DNA from: Deltaproteobacteria bacterium IMCC39146
GTDB taxonomy: Bacteria; Desulfobacterota; Desulfuromonadia; Desulfuromonadales; BM103
Direction of reading: 5' to 3'
Assembly: GCA_030005635.1 (NCBI GenBank)
Contig: JARUHP010000019.1
Location: 1-64,000 of the forward strand
Length of the DNA: 64,000 nucleotides
Shown: positions 1 to 9,574 of the stretch, one piece after another
Layout: each line of letters begins with the position of its first letter
Position numbering within the stretch: the first letter of the stretch is position 1
Notes under the pieces: generated by a model
Databases searched by the model: none
Told to the model about the DNA's origin: nothing
Seen by the model: the letters and a program-made list of their open reading frames with translations, nothing else
Program-made: the position numbers and the translations under genes

Positions 1-3000
1 CCTGATTGCTCCAGGTTCCCCAGATTGACCGCCACATCTTCGGTCACCGCTTCGCTATCGCTGTCGCCAGCTCCAACGTTGACGCTGATCTCGGAAAGAT
101 CGTCAGCACCGTTAATGGTGATGGTGACGGTCTCGCTGTCAGAGAGCGGCGTGCTGCCGTCGTCTGTCGCGGTGACCGTATAGGTTAGCACCAGCGTCTC
201 GTCAACCGCCAGGTAGTCAAACGCTTCGCTTCCTGAGTTAAAATTCCAGTCCAGGGTGTTGCTGGTTTCGGTGTTGTCCAGGATAGAGGCTGGATCGACA
301 CTGAACATCTCCAACAGTTCGGCGTCCGTCGGGGCCGCCGCATCAGCACGGTCAGACGTGCCGCTCACCAACAGAGTGCGACTCGCGCTCACCACATCGG
401 TAACGTCTGCATCGCTGACTGTCAGGGTACCGTTTGTGCTTAACCCGACGTCAGTCTCGTCATGATCCAACGGATCGGGACCGTCGGTAATCACAGGCGC
501 GTCGTTCTGATCGTTGACGGTCAAGGCAAACGTTTCGGCATAGTCCAAACTGCCGGCATCGGTGGCAGTGACAGTGATGCTGAGGGGCGGTTCAGTCTCA
601 AAATCCAGACTTAAGCCATCCTTGAGCTTGAGCTCTCCAGCAACCACCTCAAAGCGGTCATCATCTACCGAGAAAGTGTGGCTATCGCCAACGTCTTCGT
701 CGGTGACGCTCAGAGTGCCGATGATGGCACCTGCGTCATTCTCATCCACGGAGCTGTTTGATAGAGAGATTTCGGTCGGTGCCTCGTTGACATCGGTGAC
801 ATAGAGTTCAATGTTCTTAATGTCAGAATTGCCTGCTTTGTCAAATGCCTCAATGCCGTAGGTGTAGATATTCGGGGGGCTTGCAAGGCCATCATTTTCA
901 AAATCGTTGGTCTCCGCTCCAACAGCTGCACCGAGCGTAGTTAGACTAATTTGCCCGTTGTCAGCAATGGTGAAAAACTTGTCGGCGCTCAGGGTAGGGT
1001 CTAAAGCGTCAGCATAGGCCTCGCTGAAACGGTAACTGCTGACCCCCCATTTATCACTGGCAGCAACCGTAGCGACTACAGCACCAGAAACCTGATTCTC
1101 CGCATAGCTAAAAATTTGTCCGGGAGCAATTTCCGGAGGGGTCGTATCAACACCGGATGTGGTTGCGACCACATTGAGTGTAATGGTTTCGGCAGCATCA
1201 GACCACTTCCCGACTGCATCACCAGCCTGAATGCCGTAGTTGAAAGTGTTGTCCCCGGTATCGAAATCGTTATTTACGCTAGCAATACCGACGTCGGTAA
1301 GGCTGATCTGACCGTTCGCATCTATTGAGTAGAAACCGTCAGCACTCTGGCTGGTTTCCGTGGCGCTAAAACGATAACCGTTGACACCAATATCGTCACT
1401 GGCAGCAACAGTAGCAATAACAGGGAAGCCTGTATCCGGGTCTACTACCTGGTCTTCCTCGTAGCTGAAGGTCTGGCCAGCAGCCACCTCAGGTTTTTCC
1501 TCGTCCATGTTGACGACATCAACTGTGATGGTCTGGGATATCAGGGAGTCAGTTATGCCGTCATTGGCAGTGACTTTCACCTCGTATGTATTGTTGCCGT
1601 CGCTATCGAGCGGACTCTCATAATCCTTAGCCGCCATAATCAGTTTGCCGGATCCGTCGATACTAAACAGCGCGGCATCCGCACCACCCGAAACCCTGAA
1701 GGTCGCGGGAATGGTTCCGACCGTATCGGCATCCGTTGACGTCAGGGCCACGCTGAACGCGGCGTTCTCGTCAACCGACTGTGTCGCACTGGTCGTGATC
1801 TCCGGAGCGTTGTCATTCACGTCGGTCAAGTTGATCGTGAGGGTCTGGAGCGAGGAGTCATTGACACCATCATTGGCGGTGACTTGCACCTCGTAAGTGT
1901 GAGCATCGGTTTCATAATCAGGGGCGTTAATAAACTGCAGATTGCCTCCGACAATATCGAACAGCAAGGCATCTGCGCCACCGGTGATCGTGAAAGTCGC
2001 AGGGTTGGTCCCTACCGTGTCAACGTCGGTTGAGGTAAGTGCTGCTACCAGGGTAATGTTCTCAGCAACCGACTGTGTCGCACTGCTCGTGATCTCCGGA
2101 GCATTGTCGTTGACATCGTTGACGGTCAGGGTAAACGTCTCAACATAGGGCAAACCACCGGCATCAGTCGCGGTGACGGTGAGATTGAGACTTGGCTCGA
2201 CTTCGTAGTTGATGCTTTGACCGACCTTGAGTTGGAGCTGATTTCCCACAACCTCGAAACGGGCGTCATCCACTGTAAAGATGTGACTGTCAACAGCGTC
2301 TTGATCGACAACACCCAGGGTGCCAATAACAGCGCCAGAGTCGTTTTCGGACACGATGCTCGCTGACAGGGTGATGTCACTCGGTGCCTCATTGACGTCG
2401 TTGGCGGTGACCGTAATGGCCTGCACGGTGTCGTTAACCCCATCGTTGGCCGTTACCTGGACTTCATAGCTATTATCAGCATTGCTGTCGGTCGCGGCTT
2501 CAAAGTCCTTGGCCGCCATGGTCAGGTTGCCGGACCCGTCGATACTAAACAGCGCGGCATCCGCACCGCCCGTAATCGTGAAGGTCGCAGGGATGGTCCC
2601 TACCGTATCGGCATCAGTTGACGTCAGAGCTACGCTGAACGTTGCGTTCTCGGCAACAGATTGTGTCGCACCGGTCATGATCTCTGGAGCATTGTCATTC
2701 ACGTCGGTCAGGTTGATCGTGATGCTCTGAGGCGCAGAGTCATTGACACCATCATTGGCGGTGACTTGCACATCGTAAGTGTGAGCGTCGGTTTCATAAT
2801 CAGGGGCGGCAATAAACTGCAGGTTGCCTCCGACGATCTCGAACAGAGAGGCATCCGCGCCACCGGTGATCGTGAAGGTCGCTGGGCTGGTCCCTACCGT
2901 ATCAACGTCGGTTGAGGTCAGTGGTGCAACCAGGGTGCTGTTCTCCGCAACAGACTGTGTCGCACCGGTCGTGATCTCTGGAGTATTGTCATTCACGTCG

Positions 3001-5219
3001 GTCAGGTTAATAGAAAGTCCTTGGGGTGCTGACCAGTTGCCAGCAGCATCACCAGCCTCGATGTCATAGGCAAAGCTGTTAACACCGCTTTCAAAATCGT
3101 TACTTTCGGCAGCAACCCCGGCAGCGGTGAGACTGATTTGACCATCAGAAGAAATCGTGTAGAAACCATCTGCTGTCAGGTTGGTGCCGGTGGCGCTGAA
3201 ACGGAAGTCGGTAACCCCGAAGTCATCAGAGGCAGACACGGTAGCAACCACGTCGCCCTCCAGCTGATTCTCCGCATAGTTGTAGGTCTGGCCAGTAGGA
3301 ACCTCCGGGTCGGCCTCATCAACGTTGGTAACGTTAAGGGAAATGTTCTCGATGGTCGACCATTTACCCGCCGCATCGCCCGCCTCGATGTCATAGGTAA
3401 AGCTGTTAACACCGCTTTCAAAATCGTTACTTTCGGCAGCCTCGCCGGCAGCGGTAAGACTGATCTGACCATCAGAAGAAATCGTGTAGAAACCATCTGC
3501 TGTCAGGTTGGTGCCGGTGGCGCTGAAACGGAAGTCGGTAACCCCGAAGTCATCGGAGGCAGACACGGTGGCAACCACGTCACCTTCGGTCTGATTCTCC
3601 GCGTAGTTGAAAATCTGGCCAGTAGTAACCTCCGGGGCGGCCTCATCAACGTTGGTAACGTTAAGGGTAATGCTCTCGGCAGGCGACCATTTGCCGGCGG
3701 CATCGCCAGCCTCGATGTCATAGGTAAAGCTGTTAGACCCGGCCTCAAAATCGTTCTGAGCCACACCAGCGGCAACTCCGGCGGCTGTAATGCTGATTTG
3801 TCCATCCGCGGCTATTGCGTAGAAACCGTCAGCACTCAGGCTGGTGCCAGTGGCACTGAAACGGTAATCGACCACACCAACGTCATCGGAAGCAGACACG
3901 ATGGCAACAACCTTGCCTCCCAGCTGATTTTCGGCGTAGGTGAAAGTTTGGCCAGGAGTGATCTCCGGGTCAGAAAGGTCATATTTTTGGCTGTCACTGC
4001 CGATCAGGCTCGGATTTCCCGCATTATCAGGCCCAGAGACGATGCTGGCCTCAACAAGCCCTTTGCCATCAACCAAACCAGAGCCGGCAACGTCAATGCT
4101 GAAGCTCAAGTCAGACTGGACCAGACCGGAGTATTCGAAACCTGTTACCGACAGAGTGATCGTGTCGCCAATCTGTGCATCACCGCCGACGGTGCCGGTG
4201 ATCGCCACATTACCGCCAGCATCAGCAATTGCGATGACGTCATCTGCACTGATACTGGCGTCAAGTTCGATTGTCGGAGCAGGAGCCTTGATGTCGACAC
4301 CGTAGCCCTCGGTATCTTCGCCGGGGTTGGCAGACCCGGCAGAGGTGATGCTGGCAGCAATAGTGTAATCGCCATCAGCAACCAGATCAGAACCAGCGAC
4401 ATCGGCACTGAAGGTCATATCAGCCTGCACCAGGCCTGTAGAGTTAATACCATTAACTGTCAGTGTGACGACATCTCCAGCCCTGGCGCCACCGCCAACC
4501 GTACCGGTAACCGTGACGTCACCCCCTGATTCAGCAATATTTATAATGTCGTCAGCGGTGATGTTGGAATCAAGCGTAACCATCGGATCACTGATATCTT
4601 CCATTATTTGGGCGGCTTGGTAGACCGTTGGCCGAGGTGTTGTTCTCGGCATCACCGGATCAGAGGTCTCCTCAAGGAATGAACTTGGATCGGTAGCACC
4701 AGTCCCAGGCCCCTTGCCATCCAAGGCAGCACCGCTGCTTGCCGTTTCAACCGGTTCAGACAAAGTAGTTTTGTCTGTCAGAGATGCTTCATTTGAGGGG
4801 GCAGGATCATAATCATGTTTTTCTGGATCAACGTCTTCTTCCAGCGCTTGCAGGACCTCGACATTTTCGCTCACAACCCTTACGCTGCCAGCCCCTGCAA
4901 TTCTGGTAATCCCTACCATTTTAAAAAGATCACCTAAGGTACCCTGATGATCATTGCTGCTGTTATTCGTCGTAAAAAACACTGTCTGCTGGGAGTCAAC
5001 AACAGCATCAAGCGCGCCATTCGGTATGATGACAAAGGTGCCATCGGAAAAGCGCAACAATAAATCAACATCCGCTATAGCAACGGACTCGAGATTTGCT
5101 TCAGACTGTGAAATGGAAATTGTTCCGTCCGGGGCAATCAGGGCGACCTCAACCTGCGCCCCTTGCTCAATTCCTTCAGTCACGGTATTTCCTTTTTCGC
5201 CGTCAGTGCTGTTTGCCAT
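1..5219 (-). CDS. giant cadherin/Ig-repeat adhesin, SiiE-like (partial, C-terminus beyond left edge)
   Basis: The frame is open from ATG at 5219 to the left edge, so at least 1,739 residues of a larger surface protein are present. Residues 1-110 form a non-repetitive N-terminal region (VEVALIAPDGTIS, RFSDGTFVIIPNGALD) of the kind seen at the start of type I-secreted giant adhesins. There is no signal peptide, as expected for a type I substrate whose signal is C-terminal. A low-complexity linker follows to about residue 200, then two Ig-like repeats (VTGTVGGGA/D), then many cadherin-like repeats (DVNDNAPEIT, VSENDSGAVIGTL). Several repeats are nearly identical in DNA. It is the last gene in view of a block encoding a TolC-like, a MotB-like, a HlyD-like and a MotA-like protein, which matches SPI-4 SiiE and its export genes. 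Role (inferred): adhesion or biofilm. The ligand is unknown. Confidence 0.85.
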   Translation of the reverse strand, partial: MANSTDGEKGNTVTEGIEQGAQVEVALIAPDGTISISQSEANLESVAIADVDLLLRFSDGTFVIIPNGALDAVVDSQQTVFFTTNNSSNDHQGTLGDLFKMVGITRIAGAGSVRVVSENVEVLQALEEDVDPEKHDYDPAPSNEASLTDKTTLSEPVETASSGAALDGKGPGTGATDPSSFLEETSDPVMPRTTPRPTVYQAAQIMEDISDPMVTLDSNITADDIINIAESGGDVTVTGTVGGGARAGDVVTLTVNGINSTGLVQADMTFSADVAGSDLVADGDYTIAASITSAGSANPGEDTEGYGVDIKAPAPTIELDASISADDVIAIADAGGNVAITGTVGGDAQIGDTITLSVTGFEYSGLVQSDLSFSIDVAGSGLVDGKGLVEASIVSGPDNAGNPSLIGSDSQKYDLSDPEITPGQTFTYAENQLGGKVVAIVSASDDVGVVDYRFSATGTSLSADGFYAIAADGQISITAAGVAAGVAQNDFEAGSNSFTYDIEAGDAAGKWSPAESITLNVTNVDEAAPEVTTGQIFNYAENQTEGDVVATVSASDDFGVTDFRFSATGTNLTADGFYTISSDGQISLTAAGEAAESNDFESGVNSFTYDIEAGDAAGKWSTIENISLNVTNVDEADPEVPTGQTYNYAENQLEGDVVATVSASDDFGVTDFRFSATGTNLTADGFYTISSDGQISLTAAGVAAESNDFESGVNSFAYDIEAGDAAGNWSAPQGLSINLTDVNDNTPEITTGATQSVAENSTLVAPLTSTDVDTVGTSPATFTITGGADASLFEIVGGNLQFIAAPDYETDAHTYDVQVTANDGVNDSAPQSITINLTDVNDNAPEIMTGATQSVAENATFSVALTSTDADTVGTIPATFTITGGADAALFSIDGSGNLTMAAKDFEAATDSNADNSYEVQVTANDGVNDTVQAITVTANDVNEAPSDITLSASIVSENDSGAVIGTLGVVDQDAVDSHIFTVDDARFEVVGNQLQLKVGQSINYEVEPSLNLTVTATDAGGLPYVETFTLTVNDVNDNAPEITSSATQSVAENITLVAALTSTDVDTVGTNPATFTITGGADALLFDIVGGNLQFINAPDYETDAHTYEVQVTANDGVNDSSLQTLTINLTDVNDNAPEITTSATQSVDENAAFSVALTSTDADTVGTIPATFRVSGGADAALFSIDGSGKLIMAAKDYESPLDSDGNNTYEVKVTANDGITDSLISQTITVDVVNMDEEKPEVAAGQTFSYEEDQVVDPDTGFPVIATVAASDDIGVNGYRFSATETSQSADGFYSIDANGQISLTDVGIASVNNDFDTGDNTFNYGIQAGDAVGKWSDAAETITLNVVATTSGVDTTPPEIAPGQIFSYAENQVSGAVVATVAASDKWGVSSYRFSEAYADALDPTLSADKFFTIADNGQISLTTLGAAVGAETNDFENDGLASPPNIYTYGIEAFDKAGNSDIKNIELYVTDVNEAPTEISLSNSSVDENDAGAIIGTLSVTDEDVGDSHTFSVDDDRFEVVAGELKLKDGLSLDFETEPPLSITVTATDAGSLDYAETFALTVNDQNDAPVITDGPDPLDHDETDVGLSTNGTLTVSDADVTDVVSASRTLLVSGTSDRADAAAPTDAELLEMFSVDPASILDNTETSNTLDWNFNSGSEAFDYLAVDETLVLTYTVTATDDGSTPLSDSETVTITINGADDLSEISVNVGAGDSDSEAVTEDVAVNLGNLEQS
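1560..2995 (-). repeat. ~880-bp duplicated block inside the adhesin gene
   Basis: The stretch at about 1560-2110 recurs at about 2430-2990 with an offset close to 880 bp, covering two cadherin-like repeats each time. Long runs are identical, for example around 1655 and 2535 and around 1865 and 2745. This indicates recent internal duplication or gene conversion. Repeat number may vary between strains, and short-read assemblies may be unreliable here. Confidence 0.75.
3100..3620 (-). repeat. tandem ~330-bp near-identical adhesin repeats
   Basis: Sequence from about 3122 recurs about 330 bp later (3452) almost unchanged for more than 100 bp; a third, more diverged copy starts near 3780. Each unit encodes one repeat with the core FTYDIEAGDAAGKWS and FRFSATGT. 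Confidence 0.75.
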
Positions 5220-5257
5220 AACAACTCCCATTTGCCATTTTTATCGATATTCCACAA

Positions 5258-5294
5258 CTAGCAGCCTGTCGGACTTACAATGAACTGGCTGCAA
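5258..5294. repeat. solo end of the 168-bp TA-flanked palindromic element
   Basis: Begins TAGCAGCCTGTCGGACTT and continues to GAACTGGCTGCA. It equals the reverse complement of the right end of the full elements at 30558, 42442, 49837 and 52280, without their middle part. It lies between the MotA-like gene and the adhesin gene. Confidence 0.7.
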
Positions 5295-5362
5295 GACACG
5301 GAACAACCTCGGGCCAATTGTGAAGAGCTGAGGTCAATTCACAGTGGCAGCAAAATCATTCT

Positions 5363-7327
5363 CTAACTCTGTAAATCTGCGTCATCTTTTTGTCTCTGTT
5401 GATTCACCAGCAAGCCAAGCAGCTTGTTCGACTCCTTAGCATCCGCGGTCATATGAATCATTAACTCGGAAACCTGGTTACAGATCTCATCGTTACCCTT
5501 GTCCATAACATTGAAGATGGTCTCGAGTTGCCGGCCCAGTTGCTGCAATTCACTGCGGAAGCTATTGCTGGCCTCAGCCTGTTCATTCAAGGTGCGAAGC
5601 ATGTCAGAGCGCTGTTTTTGGAAGTCATCAATTTCAGAAGACAGTGCTCGCTGTTGAACGCGTGCCGCCTCAGCTAATCTCTCTTCGATGTTGTAAGAAT
5701 CGAGAGTCTCTTTCAGGCCTTTCTGTTCATCTAACTGGTTGGCGAGCAGACTCCGAGACTCCTGAGCATCCACAGCCAGGCGAGCTGTCAGCTCGGAAAT
5801 CTGACTGCTGACATCACCATCACTCTTCTTGATAAGATTACAAATGCTGCCAAGCTGACTGCCAAGCTGCTGCAAATCAGTGCGGAAGTTATCACTCGCA
5901 TCAGTCAGAAGGAGATGTGACTCCTTTGCATCATTCGCCATATGAACCGTCAGTTCGGACAGTTGACTGGAAACCTCGCCACTGCTCTTCTCAATCACAT
6001 CGAAAAGGGTGCCGAGCTGACCTCCCAGCTGTTGCAACTGATCACGGAAAGCATTGTTCGCCTCGGTCTGCTCGGTAAGTGTACGCAACATATCAGAGCG
6101 TTGCTCTTGAAGCGTATCCTCTGCGGAAGCCAGCTTTTGCTCCTGCAATTTTTCCGCCAAAGACAACCTTTCTTCAAGATTGTAAGACTCGAGTGTTTCC
6201 TTTAAGCCCTTCTGCTCATTCACCTGCATAGCCAACAACTTACGCGTTTCCTTGGCGTCGCCAGCCATATGAACTGTCAACTCAGAAATTTGGTTACAGA
6301 CCTCACCGTTGCCCTTCTCCATAATATTGACAAGAGTGCCGAGCTGCCTGCCCAGTTCCTGTAATTCACCGCGGGAGTTATTGCTTGCTTCGGTTTGCTC
6401 GATTAAAGCACGCAACATATCAGCGCGCTGTTTTTGAAAATCGTCTATTTCAGAAGACAGCTTGCGCTGCTGCAGGCGTGCCGCCTCGGCTAATCTTTCT
6501 TCAATTCGAATCAGAACTTTGTACTCATCTCCGCTGCGTACCGCCACTCCGCCGACTTGACCGGCGGAAACAGCGGATTCAAAGGAAAGAGCAAATTCGA
6601 TGTGATGAGCAACTTCCGAATGAAGCAAAGAGAAGATATCCCCCTGTAAACGACGAACTCCAACCATCATCAAGCCGAGGATGATGGATCCCAGCAAGCC
6701 GAACATAGAGGCCGAAAAGGCAATCCCCATTGACTGCATCGGGGCTTTCATCCGTTCAATCATGGTCCGGAAGACAACCAGAGGACTCGCAGTTTTCATG
6801 TCAATTTCTGCAAAGCTGCTGATCAGGGTTGAAATATCATTAAGGGTCGCGAGCAAGCCAATAAATGTTCCCAGCAGTCCCATACCGACCAACAAACCGG
6901 TCAGGTATTGGGGCAAGGCATTTCGACGTTGCAGGCCAGCCCGTGCATTTGTCAGTTCATTCTCAATGGCGACCTGTTCCTGGTGGGAAATGAAGCGCCC
7001 GGTCGATGAAGCGACCATTTGAAATAAGCAAGCAACAGCGCCCGTATAACCGCTGGCGATTTCCTGCAGAGAGTCCAAATCAATTTTCGCGTGGATAGCT
7101 CTGGAAAAATCCACCGCTGTCCTGGCTTCTTTTACCAACTGGCGGGCATTGACAACGATCAAGCAGCCCCCGAAAAGGATAATAATAAAAATGGTATAGT
7201 TGATTTGCGGATGAGGATTGCGGGTTATGGTCATCTGAATCGCGTCAAAAAAAACTGCAGAGCCAGTAAGCAGCAAAACAAAAGGCAGCGATATAAGAAT
7301 GTAGTAAATCTTGAGTTGTTTAAACAT
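5363..7327 (-). CDS. MotA/TolQ/ExbB-like proton-channel protein with long coiled-coil tail (SiiB-like)
   Basis: 654 residues. Membrane segments are visible at about 8-28, 44-62, 141-163 and 197-223; the third contains LVGMGLLGTFIGLL, the typical MotA/TolQ/ExbB signature. Residues ~270-650 form a cytoplasmic-type coiled coil built from about four related units (ERLAEAARLQQR, QKQRADMLRALIEQTEASN, LGRQLGT, NQISELTVHM). The start has an upstream AGAGAGAGTG element. It stands between the HlyD-like and adhesin genes, together with a MotB-like gene, as SiiB does with SiiA in SPI-4. There SiiA/SiiB form an inner-membrane proton channel that supports adhesin function (established for Salmonella). ZorA of the Zorya defence system has a similar architecture, but the secretion neighbours argue for the SiiB-like role. 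Confidence 0.8.
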   Translation of the reverse strand: MFKQLKIYYILISLPFVLLLTGSAVFFDAIQMTITRNPHPQINYTIFIIILFGGCLIVVNARQLVKEARTAVDFSRAIHAKIDLDSLQEIASGYTGAVACLFQMVASSTGRFISHQEQVAIENELTNARAGLQRRNALPQYLTGLLVGMGLLGTFIGLLATLNDISTLISSFAEIDMKTASPLVVFRTMIERMKAPMQSMGIAFSASMFGLLGSIILGLMMVGVRRLQGDIFSLLHSEVAHHIEFALSFESAVSAGQVGGVAVRSGDEYKVLIRIEERLAEAARLQQRKLSSEIDDFQKQRADMLRALIEQTEASNNSRGELQELGRQLGTLVNIMEKGNGEVCNQISELTVHMAGDAKETRKLLAMQVNEQKGLKETLESYNLEERLSLAEKLQEQKLASAEDTLQEQRSDMLRTLTEQTEANNAFRDQLQQLGGQLGTLFDVIEKSSGEVSSQLSELTVHMANDAKESHLLLTDASDNFRTDLQQLGSQLGSICNLIKKSDGDVSSQISELTARLAVDAQESRSLLANQLDEQKGLKETLDSYNIEERLAEAARVQQRALSSEIDDFQKQRSDMLRTLNEQAEASNSFRSELQQLGRQLETIFNVMDKGNDEICNQVSELMIHMTADAKESNKLLGLLVNQQRQKDDADLQS

Positions 7328-7399
7328 AACACTCTCTCTCTAGATTTTATTTGTCGGCAAAAGGCCGGTTAAACTCCACAAACAACTGGAATAAAAAGC

Positions 7400-8698
7400 T
7401 TAATTGGCACGAAACGCCCCATCACGAAATTTCAACAAAGGAGAAAGGATGTACGACAGCACCGTTCGCTTACCAACGGCAATATCAACGCTTGCGGCCA
7501 TGCCAGGCATCAGCACACCTGGCTGGCGGGCACGTGACATGATAGTCGACACATCGACTTCTATATTCACACGGTAATAGTGATTTTCTCTCTCATCGAC
7601 AAGCGTGTCAGCGCTGACGTTGGTCACATGACCTTCAAAAGTGCCATAGGTCGCATAGTCATACGCACCGATGCGCACACGTGCCGGCAAGCCAGGGCGG
7701 AGGTGGGCACGATCATTAGGATTTGAACGGGTCTGAATCACAAAGCGTTCATCACTAGGCGTAATTTCCAGCAATATCTCACTAGGCCGTACCACGGCGC
7801 CAATGGTCGAGATGTTCAATTTATTGATGAGACCCGCAACCGGGCTCCTGACTACATTCCGGTCGAGTCGGTCGACGCTGGTATCAATCTCATGACTTAG
7901 CTTTTCAAGATGCTCACGCACTTCAGTCAACGCAGAAGACGCTTCGGCGCGAAAGCGGGCAATAGCTTCTTTTACCCGCGATTCTGATTCTGACTGTGCC
8001 GCCTGTAGGCGCGGAACAGCATTTGTTGCTTCTGATATTTGCGATTTAAGCTTTTGTATGCGGATCTGGCTATCAAGAACTTCCAATTTGGAGGCAGCGT
8101 TGTCTCTCCTCAGATCATCAATAACCTGATGTTTTTTCGTCGCCAACGCCAACTCTTCGAGAAGATTTTGCCGTTTCAAATTTATTTCCGAAAGTTCGTT
8201 CTTCTTTTGCAGACTTAAGGACTGTAACACCTGAGCCTCTTCATCCAGTTGAGAACGACGAGCCTGCCATGCACCCGTTTCCACACGGATCACATTGGGA
8301 TCATTAAGTTTTTCTGGAAAGGTAATCGTGTCAAAGCCATTTAATTCAGCGATCAAACGTGCTTCACGACCACGCAAGGCATCTAGCGTTGACTGTTCCT
8401 GCCCCAAGTCAGAGCGGGTCTGCACACCGGACAACTCTAGCAACGGTTCTCCAGCAGCAACAACCTGACCTTCCTGTACCAGAATTTTTCGAACAATGCC
8501 TCCTTCAAGATGTTGCACAATTTGCGATTTTCCGGCTGGAATGATTTGCCCCTCGGTGCGGACAATAACATCGACCTCAGCAACTCCAGCCCACACGAAT
8601 AAACCGATACTACTAAACAGCAACAGCAGGACAAAGACGACCCGAGGCGACAAGTCGGCAAAGGCATTACGTACCTTATGAAATAGGGAAAGTTGCAT
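7400..8698 (-). CDS. HlyD-family type I secretion periplasmic adaptor (SiiD/LapC-like)
   Basis: 432 residues. A short cytoplasmic N-terminus is followed by one membrane helix (about 19-41). A barrel/lipoyl half follows (RTEGQIIPAGKSQIVQHLEGGIV and KILVQEGQVV, both typical of HlyD/LapC/PrtE), then a long coiled-coil hairpin (about 95-270) and the second half (VRSPVAGLINKL, PGLPARVRI). The protein should bridge an inner-membrane ABC exporter to the TolC-like protein encoded just upstream. The gene starts 6 bp after the stop of the MotB-like gene, so they are co-transcribed. The partner ABC transporter is not in the window. Confidence 0.92.
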   Translation of the reverse strand: MQLSLFHKVRNAFADLSPRVVFVLLLLFSSIGLFVWAGVAEVDVIVRTEGQIIPAGKSQIVQHLEGGIVRKILVQEGQVVAAGEPLLELSGVQTRSDLGQEQSTLDALRGREARLIAELNGFDTITFPEKLNDPNVIRVETGAWQARRSQLDEEAQVLQSLSLQKKNELSEINLKRQNLLEELALATKKHQVIDDLRRDNAASKLEVLDSQIRIQKLKSQISEATNAVPRLQAAQSESESRVKEAIARFRAEASSALTEVREHLEKLSHEIDTSVDRLDRNVVRSPVAGLINKLNISTIGAVVRPSEILLEITPSDERFVIQTRSNPNDRAHLRPGLPARVRIGAYDYATYGTFEGHVTNVSADTLVDERENHYYRVNIEVDVSTIMSRARQPGVLMPGMAASVDIAVGKRTVLSYILSPLLKFRDGAFRAN

Positions 8699-8703
8699 AA
8701 GTC

Positions 8704-9402
8704 TTATTTACGTGGCCTTACCTTGACGATTGAGGCGTTGGCCTTGTTGTTTCCTTCAACCACCGAAACGTCAATGTTTTCTTGGCGAAGTTCCATTTCA
8801 ATCAGTAAATTCCGCACAGACATCGCTCGATAAAAGCCCATACGTTTAGCTTCTGAAAAGCCAGCGGGGACTTCAACGGAAATACTTGCCTTCCCTGCTG
8901 CGGCAATGGGCTTCAACACCTCGAGCAACCGGTCGTGTTCTGCAGGCATAAATTCAATGGACTCAGCCATGAACCGTACAATAATTTCTGTCTCACTAGC
9001 CAAGCTCTTATCAAGACCATTCTGCGGTACCGCCACAGGCGACGAGCCCTCCACAGTTTCAACCACACCACCTGCTTGCAAAGATTCCGGAACCTGCTTT
9101 GCAAGCTCCATCTTCAAGCGCTGGATTTCAAGCTTTAATGCAATATTTTCCTGAACAGGGTCCGCGTCTTCCATTGAGACACCTCCCATAGGGGTTGCTT
9201 CCGGATCTACTGTCTTGGCAATGACAGGTGGGTTTTCAGGCTTAGTCGGACTGGAACGCCCCAGCTCGAGAGCAAACATGAAGACGGCAACCATCAAAAT
9301 AGTGAGGAGGAAGAGAAGGTTAAGGATCAGGTTGGTCGTAGCGTCTACATAGCCGGGCCAGAAAATATCTGAGCCATCATTATCTTCATGACGTGAGTCC
9401 AT
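8704..9402 (-). CDS. MotB/OmpA-like channel partner (SiiA-like)
   Basis: 232 residues. A single N-terminal membrane helix (about 22-46) is preceded by WPGYVDATTNL; Asp20 sits where MotB and SiiA carry the proton-binding aspartate. A Pro/Ser/Val-rich linker and short coiled coil follow, then a compact C-terminal part (about 135-232) resembling the OmpA-like peptidoglycan-binding fold (EIIVRFMAESIEFMPAEHDRLLEVL). It lies directly upstream of the HlyD-like gene and pairs with the MotA-like protein encoded at 5363-7327. The predicted role is a stator-like proton channel acting with the adhesin export machine. Its size is close to SiiA (about 210 residues). The C-terminal domain match is by eye only. 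Confidence 0.75.
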   Translation of the reverse strand: MDSRHEDNDGSDIFWPGYVDATTNLILNLLFLLTILMVAVFMFALELGRSSPTKPENPPVIAKTVDPEATPMGGVSMEDADPVQENIALKLEIQRLKMELAKQVPESLQAGGVVETVEGSSPVAVPQNGLDKSLASETEIIVRFMAESIEFMPAEHDRLLEVLKPIAAAGKASISVEVPAGFSEAKRMGFYRAMSVRNLLIEMELRQENIDVSVVEGNNKANASIVKVRPRK

Positions 9403-9574
9403 ATTGATTATCCACCCTTAGTTACGCACTTGAGTTTCACTAAACCCTTGTTTCAGCTGTATCTATCTTCAAGTGGCGCCGATGAAGTTTTGCTTTGCAA
9501 CCTAAATTGAAGCACGAGGTCAACGTTTAGAACCTTTTAAAAAAAGCTTCTACTCAGATCAGCAAAATCCGCTT

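Noticed and set aside
3138-4529. 463-residue plus-strand open frame
   Set aside because: It is the antisense shadow of the repetitive adhesin gene; repeat structure and composition are explained by the minus-strand frame.
5363-9402. Zorya (ZorAB) anti-phage system
   Set aside because: The MotA-like/coiled-coil plus MotB-like pair resembles ZorAB, but no ZorC/D or ZorE gene is present and the pair is interleaved with type I secretion genes, as SiiAB are.
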